Assembly (NCBI RefSeq): GCF_027595985.1
Contig: NC_073313.1
Location: 216,692,066 to 216,756,065, forward strand
Source of the DNA: Sorex araneus
Lineage: Eukaryota; Chordata; Mammalia; Eulipotyphla; Soricidae
DNA length: 64,000 nt
Reading direction: 5' to 3'
The notes below the pieces were generated by a model that saw only the letters and a list, made by a program, of their open reading frames with translations, was not told the origin of the DNA and ran no database searches. Made by a program: the position numbers and the translations under genes. Shown here one piece after another: positions 10,434 through 22,000 of this stretch; the first letter of the stretch is position 1; every line of letters starts with the position of its first letter.

Positions 10434-11659
10434 TCAGCAAACTTTTCTGAAGAAACACAAACTGGGACCTATAGGTGGAATATCAATCTCCCAGGTGGAA
10501 TTAAAAGTGGAACAAAACTCTCATATTTCATACATAATAGAGCTGTTACATCAAATTTTAACTTACTATAATGAGGCTGTCAAGGCTTTTATTTTCCTGA
10601 AGCGACTGAACATTCATGATATCAGTTACTGATTCAGAGATGTCTTCAAACACATTTCCCACCACGACCAACTCATCATTAATCTTATATTATCTCTTAC
10701 TTTTTCTTCATCTGCTCATTTCTCTACTGCACTAATTCCACCTATCCAAGCCATCATAATCTATCACCAGAAATATTGCCATAGACTCTCCTAACTAGTT
10801 TTCCTATATTTAGTCCTACCATTATCAACATAGTCTTCAAGCTACACACAGTGAAAATTAATTGTGGCATTTTCTTATCAAGAATAATTGAGACAAAAGC
10901 CCTTAGATGAGGCAGACAGTGTCAGAGCCTAAGGAGAGGAAAGTGACTGAACATTGCAGTAACGTCAGGGAGTGGTGGATTTCTCTGGATTTTAATCAAC
11001 TTTGAATAAAATAGGAATTTATAATAATATAAATTAAAAGTTTGAGTCGGATATTCAAATTTTGAAGTAGAACCTCCTCACAAAGCACTTTCTTTCCCCC
11101 TCCCTCCAATTTTATTTTATTAAAGCACTGGGAGTTATAAAAATGCACTTCTTAATTACAAAAAGAATGTGACTGTATAGTGGAAAGGTCTCACAGAGGC
11201 ATCTTTCATCAAAAATAACACCCTAATAATGAAATTAATCAAAATTTGCGGCCACCCAATGAAAATAGTGACATTTATATTCCTGTCATAATAAACCTAA
11301 AAATAATCAGGAGGACAAACAGATAATCAGGAAAAAAAAGAATGTAAGCCAACAGAATTCTTCACAAGTCTCAAAATCTTGAGTGAAAAACAAAAAATTA
11401 AACTGAAGAGCTATTTCTGATTACATCTCAAACTATGACAACCAAAGGAAGCAGATAGTTCAACACATTGGATCCTACAAACACATTATTGGTATTTACA
11501 AGTCTGAATGGTATCTGAGTATTAGATCATGATAATGCGTTCGTGTTAATTTTTCAGATTTGAAATATTGTTACGTAGACGAATGCCCTTGTTTGTGAAA
11601 AATATGCACTTCCTGCTAGGGATCAAAACGGAAAGAAATTTAGCTAATCTCTAACAGTT
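10434..11659. other. Unique intergenic sequence
   Basis: AT-rich, with no recognisable repeat or coding similarity that I can support on either strand. Short poly-A and poly-pyrimidine runs occur near 11,090. Confidence 0.5.
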
Positions 11660-11911
11660 TATCACTGTCACTATCATCACTGTCATCCCATTACTCATCG
11701 ATTTGCTCCAGCGGGCACCAGTAATGTCTTCATTGTGAGACTTCTTGTTACTGTTTTTGGCATATCAAATTCCCCGAGGGGAGCTTGCCAGGCTCTGCCA
11801 TCTGGGCGAGATACTCTCGGTAACTTGCCGGGCTCTCGGAGAGGGGTGGAGGAATCAAACCCGGTGGGCCCAGTGCAAGGCTAACGCCCTACTCGCTGTG
11901 CTATTGCTCCA
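11660..11911 (-). mobile_element. Type B SINE
   Basis: Reverse complement of the long SOR-headed SINE. The tail complement (cactgtcac/atcactgtcat) is on the left, then 'actcatcgatttgctccagc', 'ccaggctctgcc', 'gggctctcggagaggg', and the head complement 'gctattgctccag' at the right edge. It abuts the next SINE head to head. Confidence 0.88.
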
Positions 11912-12062
11912 GCAGGTAGGGTGTTTGCCTTGCACATGGCTGAACCCGGTTCGATTCCCAGCATTCTATATGGTCCACCAAGCACTGCCAGGAGTAATTC
12001 CTGAACACAGAGCCAGAAGTAACCCTTGAGCATTTCCAGGTGTGACCCAAAAGCAAAAATCT
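11912..12062 (+). mobile_element. SOR-type SINE (type A), head-truncated
   Basis: Begins directly at 'caggtagggtgtttgccttg', lacking the first ~20 bases of the head. It continues normally through 'ggttcgattcccagcattc' to 'gtgtgacccaaaagcaaaa'. Confidence 0.88.
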
Positions 12063-13299
12063 CTAACAGTTAGGAAGAGTAATTTTCGTATAGCAATTAC
12101 CTACTTCCTTTAAAAAAAAATAAACCCTTGAGAATGTTTCTAAATCTTAGATAAAACTAATATTTCTCAGCTTAAAACTTTTCGGATTTTTATTGCTTAG
12201 AATTAAAAAAATCAAAAATCAAAATCCTTAAGATTTTTGAGCTTATGAAGCTGCAACATTGTGTCCCTGTCTATCTTTCCAGGCCTATCTTGTTCTCCTC
12301 CAAGGTCAGTACATTCTGATACTCCTTTTGCTCCTTAAACACATGCTCTTTTGAAATACAAAGTCTACGTTCTTGTTTCTTCTGTCCAAAACATTCCTTA
12401 ATTTTGTATGGTTTAAATGCTTAACAGTTGTCTCTGGAGCCAGATTGCTTCAATGTGACTCCTGGGTCAATCTATTCTATCCGGATGACCTCGGGACCCA
12501 GAGTGAAATGGATATAATCAATCAGGGCCGGATAAGATTATCGGGAACAGGAAATTAATACGTGTTTGTTCACATCAGTTCTTGGCACAAATGAACTGTG
12601 CCAACAGGCTGCTTCTCATATTTCTGTCTCTCTTTTGTGCTACTTCCTCTTTCCAGCACATCAGTAACTCAGCTCTGGTTTTCCTGCCGTTGTCAAATTT
12701 TTATATATTGACATTCCATTTATTATCCATGAAACTGCAACCTATTAAAACTTGGGGGGGGGGGCAAAGAGGCCCTGATCAGGCAGTGTTCAGGGAGTCC
12801 ACAAGTCACTCTCTTGACCTTACTCGGCCAACAGGACTGGACAGTTCGCTGCTCTGCACCTGCTGTGCAGGACCACGTGGGGGGGGGGGGCAGTCAGCCC
12901 AAGAGCTGCGGTCCATAGCCTGCACTGCGAGGGGATGAGCCGGCAGTGGCTGGAACAAAACCAAGTTACCCTTGGTGAAAAACACGTGCTCCTGAGCCTG
13001 GACTATCTCCGGGTCTAACCGATTTAACAATGGGGTGGATGTCAGAAGCAGGTAGCCCCTTCGTCACGTTTTCCCGTTTGTTACGTCCTCGGTTGTTCTC
13101 CCGAAGCAGTTTCTGCCCTGTGCAGTCTAGAAGCAGAAGGAAGAGGATGGATAACGCCTCGGCTCCAGGCCTGATGAGCAGGAAGCCAGGCTATCCCGTC
13201 CCGGCTATGGATGTCACTGCAATCAAGCTTCTCTGTCCTCAGGTTACCCCGAGCACCCACCAACCCGAGTCCTCCAGCATTCCCTTTAAAAACAGCGCG
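12063..13299. other. Unique sequence upstream of the promoter
   Basis: No repeat or gene recognised. It contains G-runs at about 12,754 and 12,881, a palindromic CCACGTGG E-box at 12,873-12,880, and a rise in GC and CpG toward the island. Small open frames here have no features that support coding. Confidence 0.5.
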
Positions 13300-13540
13300 A
13301 CAGGAAACCTCAGAGCCCCAACCCGCCCTCCGGATGAGGAGGAGAGGAGAGGGGAGGGTGCCTCCCCGTCACCGGGGCAACGGGCTTGGACGGGAAGCGA
13401 AGGGGCGGGCTTCCCCGTCCGCATCCGGCCCTCGAGGGGGTGCTAGTCGCTCCGCTAGGGCGTGGGCGCCGGCCGTGCGGCTGCAGCTCGCCTCTGCTCC
13501 CACTTGGAGCCGGAGCCGGAGCCGGATTCCGCGCCCAGCG

Positions 13541-13548
13541 CCACGTCA
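13541..13548 (-). promoter_or_regulatory. UPR element core (XBP1/ATF6 type)
   Basis: CCACGTCA on this strand is TGACGTGG on the other, an exact match to the core bound by XBP1 and ATF6. ERdj5 is known to be induced by ER stress, and the site sits about 330 bp upstream of the first inferred splice donor. No CCAAT box lies at the 9-base spacing of a classical ERSE. Confidence 0.65.
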
Positions 13549-13610
13549 ACCTAACCCGCCAGCGCCCAGCCCTGCCCTGCCCGCCCCTCCCGGCGCGGTC
13601 CTCCGCGCTT

Positions 13611-13627
13611 TCCCACAATGCCCCGCG
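13611..13627 (+). promoter_or_regulatory. ZNF143/Staf-like binding site
   Basis: TCCCACAATGCCCCGCG fits the CCCAnnATGCnnnGCG core of the ZNF143 (Staf) motif, common close to start sites in CpG-island promoters. The match was made from memory of the motif, without a matrix score. Confidence 0.6.
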
Positions 13628-13639
13628 CCAGGCCCCGCC

Positions 13640-13875
13640 TCCGCTCGCCTAGGAGACCGGCGGCCCCGGAGAATCCGCCGGAGCGAGCCGCGCGCGCACC
13701 GCCGCCGCCGCCGCCGCCGCGACCGGTCCTCCCCCATCCCGAGCGCGACGGCCCGGCGGTGGGAGCGTGCGAGTTTCCTCCGCCCCCGCGCGCACAGCTT
13801 GCACTCGGCGGGGTCCGCCGCCGGGGTCGCGGATGGGGGAGTCGCCGCCGGAAGCGACCCCGCCGTCGAACCGAG
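13640..13875 (+). other. DNAJC10: Inferred non-coding exon 1 of DNAJC10 (5' end unknown)
   Basis: The right edge is set by a plausible donor, CGAG|GTGGGC, after 13,875. The start site cannot be read from sequence, so the left coordinate is only a placeholder just downstream of the ZNF143-like site. The exon holds an upstream ATG at 13,833. Confidence 0.5.
13698..13721. repeat. (CCG)n microsatellite
   Basis: About seven to eight uninterrupted GCC/CCG triplets in the GC-rich core of the island, possibly within the 5' UTR. Trinucleotide tracts of this kind are often length-variable. Confidence 0.9.
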
Positions 13876-14328
13876 GTGGGCACGGGCTGCTAGGCCGGGG
13901 AGCGGGGCTTTCGGACTGCCGGGGCCGCCCGGGGTTGGCGAGGGGAGGCCGGCCACCCGCCCGCGGGCCCGACCCTGCACGGCTCTCTCGGTCCCGGCAT
14001 CTGTGCGCGCCCGCGCCGCCTCGCTCCCGGGTCCCAGCACGGCACCTTCCTCGCCCACCGCTCCCCCGTGCTGTACTCCGGGTTCCGCCGTGCCTTTTCC
14101 ACCCTCCCGGCCTCCCGGGAAGCCGCACCACCGCGAGACGGCTTAGGGACCCCGGTGTGTGTCCCCCGGGCCGCCCGGTCCCCGCATCCCCTAGCGGAGC
14201 GCTGGCCGCGGGGCCGCGTGGGCCCGGCCTTTCCCTTGCGGACACGCCCACGGGGAGCGCAACTGCCCCGAGGGGAGAGCGCCGGGCTCCCGGGGCACCC
14301 GCTGTCTTCTCTGATCGGTGCTTTCTAG

Positions 14329-14412
14329 ACAGACCTACTTACTAATCCTTACATCAGTACCTGTTAGCACAGGTAGAGTGACAAGGAGTGCTTGGAAATG
14401 AAGCATTTCCAG
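14329..14412 (+). other. DNAJC10: Inferred non-coding exon 2 of DNAJC10
   Basis: Bounded by a good acceptor (gtgctttctag|ac) and a strong donor (tttccag|gtaagaag). With exon 1 and the 22 coding exons this gives 24 exons, which agrees with my recollection of the human gene. It contains an upstream ATG at 14,398. No transcript evidence is available here. Confidence 0.55.
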
Positions 14413-14894
14413 GTAAGAAGAAAACTTGCAGAATGACCTGAAGTCAGAAAGAAAAGAGGCGAGGATAGGGTTACATTTTTCCCCCCCTATGCATTTTGAG
14501 ATCATTGAAAGAGATCACTGAAAGTCGATGTAATCTGGTGGAGATTTATTTGTACTCAACACAAGTGAGCGTGTCTACATGATTTCGTCCCTTCTCAGTT
14601 TTTCTTATATGCCTATCAAATGTGAAGTGAAACAAACAAAAGAATCGTAGGTAACTGGTTCATTACTCTTATACATTAGTTTAAGATGTAAGGGCCTATG
14701 AAACTTGGAGAAAGTTTATTGTAAGCTTAATACGTAAATTGACCCTTGGAAGAGACGTCTCCATTCCAAGGACTGGTCCCGGGCTTCCTCCTAATTCCCT
14801 CCAAATGTTTCCTTCAAGTAATAACTATAAAGGAAAGTGGAGAGCGCTAAAGAGGTGAGAAGTTGCTCAAAAGAAAGTTACAGATATAGAAAGA
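14413..14894. other. Intron 2, unique part
   Basis: No repeat or coding signal seen. A short T/C run follows near 14,480. Confidence 0.45.
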
Positions 14895-15345
14895 CTGCAC
14901 TTATTGTGGAGTATAAAATAATAACACAAGACCGACAGCCAAGGATGGTAGATAGCAGGGCTAGGAAGATTGCTCCATAGTTGGAAGCCTCCCTCAGGAG
15001 GGAAGGTGGGGGAGAGGACAGCTAGAATAGAGAAGGGATCACCAAGAAAATGATGGTTGGAGGAATCAGTCTGGATGGGAGATGTGTGCTGACGGTAAAG
15101 GACCAAACATGATAACCTCTCAATATCTGCATGGCAAACCATAAATGCCCAAAAGTAGAGAAAGTATGGGGAATATAATCTGCCATGGAGGCAGGGGGAG
15201 GGTGGGAAAGGTGGGGGTATACTGGGGATATTGGTGGTGGGGCATGTACACTGGTGGAGGGATGGGTGTTTGATCATTCTGTGATTGTAACTTAGACATA
15301 AAAGCTTGTAACTATCTCATGGTGAATCAATAAAATTTTTTTTGA
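14895..15345 (+). mobile_element. L1 3' end
   Basis: Contains 'gattgctccatagttggaagc', 'cttggaggcaggggg'-like blocks, 'tggtggtggggcatgtacac' and the terminal 'catggtgaatcaataaaat' with a T/A tail. 5' truncated, with about 450 bp retained. Confidence 0.85.
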
Positions 15346-15684
15346 AAAAAGTGTTACAAAAGGGCAACCCCTGATTAAACTTGGTAGAAAAAGAAAGGCC
15401 GCAGCAACTCCTTATGCACTGATGCTGATCAGATCAGATAGCTCAGTGGTTTTAAGTACTGAAGCTACCTACAAACAGATTACATTTTGCCCGTTATCTA
15501 CCGTTTTGAATGATTTCACAAATCTAACCATCAGACATGTAATTGTAGCAAGGGCCCCCAAAAAAACAGAAGGTGGAACACAGATCTTATTGTCACTCAT
15601 GATGGTACTGCCGGTTTTATTTTCCTATGCAGTTATTGGGTTGGGTTGGGGTTTGTATTTAACCGCATTGTTTCCTCTCTTTAG

Positions 15685-15832
15685 ATTAACATTTGATGAG
15701 ACCGTTTCATACCCCTTGATTCATCCTTGAAGTAATACGGACAGAAGTTCTCAAAGTGGCGTATTAGATCAACTGGAACCAGCTGCGTATTTTCATGTTC
15801 ACTTAAGTCAGAACTTGTATAATAAGACAAGA
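15685..15832 (+). other. DNAJC10: 5' UTR part of the start-codon exon (inferred)
   Basis: A strong acceptor (gtttcctctctttag) ends at 15,684, so the exon carrying the start codon probably begins at 15,685. The leader contains two very short upstream ORFs (15,696-15,719 and 15,795-15,806). Confidence 0.55.
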
Positions 15833-16036
15833 ATGAGAGTCTGGTTAAATAAAGACGACTATGTCAGAGACTTGAAAAGGGTCATCCTCTGTTTTCTAAT
15901 TTTGTATATGACTGTTTTAGTGGGCACAGATCAGGATTTTTATAGTTTACTTGAAGTATCCAAAACTGCAAGCAGTAGAGAAATAAGACAAGCTTTCAAA
16001 AAGTTGGCACTGAAACTGCATCCTGATAAAAACCCG
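15833..16036 (+). CDS. DNAJC10: DNAJC10 coding exon 1
   Basis: Residues 1-68: N-terminal signal segment (hydrophobic run [12 protein letters not shown]) and most of the J domain including HPD. The donor is CCCG|gtaggt, phase 0. Confidence 0.95.
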
Positions 16037-19000
16037 GTAGGTAAACATTTTCATATTGTGTTTAATGTATTCTAGTTACATTTTATAGATCACTAGAATT
16101 CACGTTCAAAAATAATCATTCCGTTTTTGTGTTGTAGTTTAGGCTAGTTTGATGCGATTTTTGTACTAAAATCGCAGTTCTCTTGCAGTTCTCGATCCCA
16201 AAGCAGACAGTTATGTTGTGATTGAAGTAGTTTTGTTAGGATACCAAGTAACTATTTTGAAAACACTTACCAAAAAGAGTGTTTTCTTAGATCTCAGGTT
16301 TTTCTTTTTTTCCAATGAATAACTTAAAGACCAGAGTCATATGGTATTTATTGTAAATTAAAACTTTTGCGGGTAAGGCATTTGCCTTACACACATCAAA
16401 CCTGGGTTCAGTCCCTACTATCACCAAGAGTAATATCTGAGCGCTAAACTAGGAATAAACCCTGAGCACAGCCAATGTGGTCCAAAAAAAATCAATAAAA
16501 CTTGAAAGAAGATAATTAAGTTTATGTCCATAAAAGTAACTTTTATATCTCCAATAATGAACCCTTTCATAATTATAACTTTCAGTTTTACACTTTAATT
16601 TTTCATAATGATATCTAACACTTATCAAAGAAATATACATGAGTGTGACAATTTTTTAGTATTTTCAGCCTGAAAGAATTAATGTTAGTTATTTTTATTG
16701 AAGATTCTGGGATTTTTTTTTTTTCTTTTCGGGTCACACCCGGCAATGCATAGGGGTTATTTCTGGCTCTGCACTCAGGAATTACTCCTGGCGGTGCTCA
16801 GGGGACCATATGGGATGCTGGGAATCAAATCCGGGTTGGCCACATGCAAGGCGAATGCCCTACCTACTGTACTGTCACTCCAATCAGTACACAGTACTGT
16901 CACTCCAATCCTCTGGGATTGATTTCTATTGAAGATTCTGGGATTGTGTAAGGGGTGTTGCTTACAGGCATCCAGAAATGAGGAAAGAAGCCAAAGTATA
17001 CTGGAATATGAGAGTGAAGGGAGACTACCACAGTCATCATTTATCCCAAAGCTCCAACAACAAAGCCAGTGCGTTTGCTATGTACTAGAACTTGTGATAA
17101 CCCTAATTTTCTTGGTTTTATAGCTCTAGAAAACACTGCTGGACAGATATTTAAAGCAGCTGGTCCTAGTAAAAGAAATACAGAATGCATTTTTGAACTT
17201 GCAAATTATATTAGGAACCTCGAGCCAGAAGGTGCAAATGAGCATCTTTTCCCTTTGGAAAAACTAGTAAAGGAATGTATGGGAGAAATCAATCTCAGCT
17301 TATATAAAAACCAAACTATTGACTTTTCCAAATAAGTTCTCTTAGTCTTCAGAGAACAGTTTCAATGGCAGTATAATTTGGAAATATGTTATACTTCAAG
17401 GTTAGTCTTATTTTTAAGTTGTACTCATTTTATATTCAAAATATATCATTTAATCGCAAGTAACCTAACATACATATTCAAAATACTGGGTCTAGTTAAA
17501 GAAAAAAATTAAAAGTCCTTCATACTATAATGTACTTTTGCCCTTTTAAAATGAATGTCTGTTACTGCATTTTTAAAATAAATTTTAGTTCATAATTTTT
17601 CCCTGAGATTCACATTATGTTTAGGGATTTTTTTTATTTTTTTGAGTTTTCAAAGTGAGTTTTTAAATTTCCAAATGAAAGATTATCTCATCTACAACTC
17701 CATTTCAATAAAATGTTTTATGTTGGCCAAAAAAGTAGCACATTGGGTAAGGTGCTTGCCTTGTATGCAGCCAGGTTCTATCCCATGTACATCTGGGTGT
17801 GGCCAGAAACAAACATCCCAGAAAAGTGTTCTTCAAAAGCTAGTTCTCTGAAACAGTAGCAAATGAAATTTCCAATCTTTGGCATTTTCACTCTGATAAT
17901 TACTATATTACTGATTGTGGTACATAGTTATATAAATTAATTATGTTATTTTACAGCAGAAAAGGAGCATACAGAATGCTTTGTAGTTGTTCCAGCTGTG
18001 ACTAATTATAGTTACAAAATTAAGGGTTTAAAGAGTTTATTAGTCAGCTTTTAATCAGTTGCTTTTCTTACAAGGAATTAAATTGTCTAATCACATCTGT
18101 CAGTCATTTAAGGCATTCTCATTGGTATGCTTTCATATTTTAAGATTGTAGTACTTTCATAATACTCATTTCATCTCATGATAACCTGTTACATATTTGC
18201 ACATTTCCTCCTTATTTTCTTATCTGTTCTCCCAGAAGCCTTCTGGATTAAGTTAAATCTACATTTAGTTTCTGAAGAAATTTGATAGCATATCTGAAAC
18301 AACTTTGTATCTAATATTTTTTAATAGAATAATCCAAATGCACATAGTGATTTTTTAAAAATAAATAGAGCATATGAAGTACTCAAAGACGAAGATTTGC
18401 GGAAAAAGTATGACAAATATGGAGAAAAGGGACTTGCAGATAACCAAGGAGGAGGCCAGTATGAAAGCTGGAATTATTATCGTTATGATTTTGGTAAGAT
18501 GATAAAATACTTCTTAATGAAATTGTAGATTTTCACCTGACTATATAAAATTTTACCTGACTACTTAGCTGATTTATTTTATATTTGTTACTCTGGTTCT
18601 TTTTTAATATGTAAGTGGAATTCAGAAAGAAAGGAAGGTCGGGTGGTTTATAGGTATCTGCACAGATATGAAGGTGTTGTGGTCATAATCCTGCTAAATT
18701 CTTTGAAGTATGGATTGCTATTTAACTTCAAGGGTGTGCATTAAAAGTGGTTAAATATTGACATCTTAAGTATCAGTTTAAAGCATCATACTTTCAAAAA
18801 ATGGTTTGTTTCCTTACGTTCAGTTAAGGTAATTTCTGTGTAAATTCCTTTCCTCATATATAGAACCGTTTCTCGTAAAAGTTTGGGTATTGACGGAAGT
18901 TAGAAAGGAAGCATGACCAAAGAAAGGAAAGAAGTACAAAAGGCAGAAAGGAGTATATAAATATACTTTAAGACAAAGGGGAGTGGTCTGATAAGTATTT

Positions 19001-22000
19001 TTAATAGCCATTAAGTAGCCTAGGAAGCAAGTAAAGAACTGAAATAAGACTTTTATATTAGGCTAAAATAATTTATATCTGAAACATTGTTTCTTAAGAT
19101 GACTTAAAAAACATTTTCAATATATTTTCTACAGTTTAAAAGTCTGTATCTATATTCCATAATTTAAGTTTGATCTGCCCCAATAAATTACAGTACAGTT
19201 GAGCTCATTTGTTGATACATTATTTGTGGCTTATTTACCATTTCATGGGCAGAATTGAATAGTTGTAACAATAGCTATAATCTCTATAGAAGGTTTTTTG
19301 ACGGCCTGGTTTATATGGCACTGATAATTATATGGCTATTTATAAGTAAAAAGATACATTTTTCTTAGATTTGTTTTCATTTCTATGGTAGATTAAATTT
19401 GTATTTTCTAAGTAGTTTGTCTTCGCCTCTGCAAATATTCTAGTTGTAAAAACTTCTAATGGGAAATATTTCAAAAACCACCAGTCTGATATCAGAAGCC
19501 ATATAATTTGAGAAGTTAATGAGGTCTATAATCTAGTTGTACCATCACCGGTTTCCTGATTTTGATAGTTACTAAAACTACATATTATGTAACCATTAAA
19601 GCAAATTGGGTGAATATACCATGTCAGTATAATGTTTACAATTTCCTAAGTATTCTTTAAAATAACAGTCTTCATTATATATATATGTGTGAAACTTCTG
19701 TGAGGAGTACATAATGTGAACAGTAAAAATCAATACACATATGACAGTTTATAAAAATTAATATTTTTTGATAATTCTTCAGTGTGCCAACTAAAGTGTT
19801 AATTGCTGGTGTCTCCGTTTGCTGTGTATAATTAACGTTGAGATTTAGTATAGACATCTAATTTTTGATGATTAAAACCATTTAAGTAATCTATGCAGTA
19901 ATTTATTTTTATGACAAATTTAATTTTGTTTCAATGTCCTTTTAAAACTAGGTATTTATGATGATGATCCTGAAATCATAACATTGGACAGAAGAGAATT
20001 TGGTAAGTTTGTGGGCATAGGATTTTCTTTTGGTGGTTCATGACCAATGTAACTCAATCTCTTGAGTACTAATATATTTAAGAATTAGAATTATTTTGGG
20101 GCTGGAGCAATAGCACATTGGGTAGGGCGTTTGCCTTGCACGCGGCCGACCCGGGTTCGAATCCCAGCATCCCATATGGTCCCCTGAGCACCGCCAGGGG
20201 TAATTCCTGAGTACATGAGCCAGGAATGACCCCTGTGCATTGCCGGGGTGACCCAAAAAGCAAAAAAAAAGAGAGAGAATTAGAATTATTTTGGATTTCA
20301 ACATAATGATATGGCATACAGTATATTACCATCATCTTAGCAGATATAGGTCCTATAATAATAAAGTTAGTATTTATTAGCAAATATGTATATGTTCTTA
20401 AAAAAAGTAAAAATATGTTGCCAGATCTTGGTTTAGTACTATTTTAGGTCCCAGATTAGCGTGCTGCAAATTTGCAGAACACTTTGCTTTAGAACGAACT
20501 TTCATATTTGGGAATTTTTTAGAATTTTTTTCCTACTTCAAATGAGGGTTTTTAGCTCATTAAGTTTCAGTTTTATTTTATTTAATGCAGTTTTATTTCC
20601 TTTAGAATTTTAAAGTAAGATACTAAGTATAAAGAACTACCTAATATTGTGTTATAAAAGAGGTTTTTATAGTCACTAATTTTGTACAGTTCCCTTCTAA
20701 GCCAGAATTATGTTTTATTCTTTTTTTACATAATTTGTTGATGAGTTCAGGCTTATAAAGTATTCAGTACATCTTGCCCATGATCACATTATAAATTGAA
20801 CACTTGATAAGTTGAATACTTACATGAAATACAAAGCATGTCTTTGCTAAAGAGGAACTAGAAAAGAATTGAATTTATTTAGATAGGTAGCTGATAAAAA
20901 TTACATCTTTTTTTGCGTGGTTTTTTTTTTGGCTTTTATTGTTTCTTACATCCTATTCTATTAGTGTTTTGTATCAGTGGGGCAGAAAATTTTGTAATTA
21001 AAGATGAAATTAAATACAGTGAACAAAATATGCAAGAGAGCTAATCTACAAGCTCTTTGTGAGAGCCTTTCATGATGTACAGAGGTTCCAATAGGTGGGT
21101 CATATCCTTCCTCTACAGGGTGATTTACTTATCAGACTTTCTAAAAGTGTCCAAGAATAGTTATCAAATCCTAAATTATGTATTTTACCTGTAATATATA
21201 GGTTAACTTCCTACTATGTACCTGTCTTTTTATTGAAATATATGTGAGTATTGAGTGCTACATGTTTCTAATCCACCTGAGGTAGTTACACATATATAGA
21301 ATAGTATGTGTGCTTTCACATCAATGTATTTCATGAAATTTTTTAGTTATTAATAACTGATTTTGATAAAGAATTTTGTGAAAACTTTTTAACCAAAACC
21401 AAATTGTCTTCACCTTTTTGTTTTGATTCTTTAATGTTACTTTCATAAAGTGTTGAATTTTTTTTATATTTACTTTGCCTCAGGTCACTTAAAACGTACT
21501 ATTAGACATGATGTGCTGTTAACGTCTATTATTTGAGGATCTGTTTTCATGAAAGAAACAGTATAAAGCTTTTCAAATAAATTTTCTACTTTAATTTATA
21601 TCTACTACATCATGTAGATCTCTTCATTTCAGAACTTGAATTTCTATCAGAATTGACTAATCACATATTTAAATTTGCCCTGGAGGTAATAAGAATTGAA
21701 ATGTATAACAGACTTCATTTGTCTCATCCACACAAACTCTTTACATGACCTTTTATTGTTTTGTTTTGGGGGCTACTCTCGGGAGGGCTGAGGGACCAGA
21801 TGTGATGCCAGGGATCTGTGTGCAAGGCAAGCATCTTTTTCACTCTACTATATCTACGGCCCTTTGTGAGCTTTGACTTTGCTTCCTGTTCCATCTATTT
21901 TACAGTTTTGTGATGTGTTATAGAAAAATAATTAATGCTATATGAGTAATACATTTTCTTTCTAAAGAAGGTAGGTAATTTTTAGATAAAATTTAGATAA

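Larger units (their letters stand above)
13300..14320 (+). promoter_or_regulatory. DNAJC10: CpG island promoter of DNAJC10
   Basis: Strikingly GC-rich and dense in CpG against an AT-rich background, and it lies immediately upstream of the coding gene. It contains Sp1-like GC boxes, a UPR element core at 13,541-13,548, a ZNF143-like site at 13,611-13,627 and a CCG microsatellite. No TATA box is evident, consistent with a dispersed housekeeping promoter. The window shows no divergent gene on the other strand. Long open frames on both strands here are an effect of high GC (few stop codons), not genes. Confidence 0.88.
16037..18327. other. Intron after coding exon 1: SINEs and a possible pseudogene
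   Basis: Contains three SOR copies or fragments and the unrecognised ORF block at 16,946-17,338, described separately. The remainder (17,339-17,720 and 17,830-18,327) is AT-rich with nothing recognisable. Confidence 0.6.

Noticed and set aside
9966-10571. Open frames of 70-129 codons around 10 kb
   Set aside because: They are translations of SOR SINEs in both orientations, and the same peptide motifs recur wherever a SINE lies.
12873-12880. CCACGTGG palindrome as an ERSE
   Set aside because: There is no CCAAT or ATTGG at the needed spacing on either side. At most it is an E-box, and it is about 700 bp from the core promoter.
13211-14345. Long open frames on both strands in the CpG island (up to 311 codons)
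   Set aside because: They overlap one another in several frames, are rich in Pro, Arg, Ala and Gly, and reflect few stop codons in GC-rich DNA. No domain or conserved motif is visible.
15422-15730. 102-codon open frame just before the DNAJC10 start exon
   Set aside because: It crosses the inferred acceptor at 15,684, has no domain, and is in a region expected to be intron plus 5' UTR.
15815-15832. Upstream extension of the DNAJC10 frame by six codons
   Set aside because: It would need a TTG start. The ATG at 15,833 aligns with the known N terminus and has A at -3.
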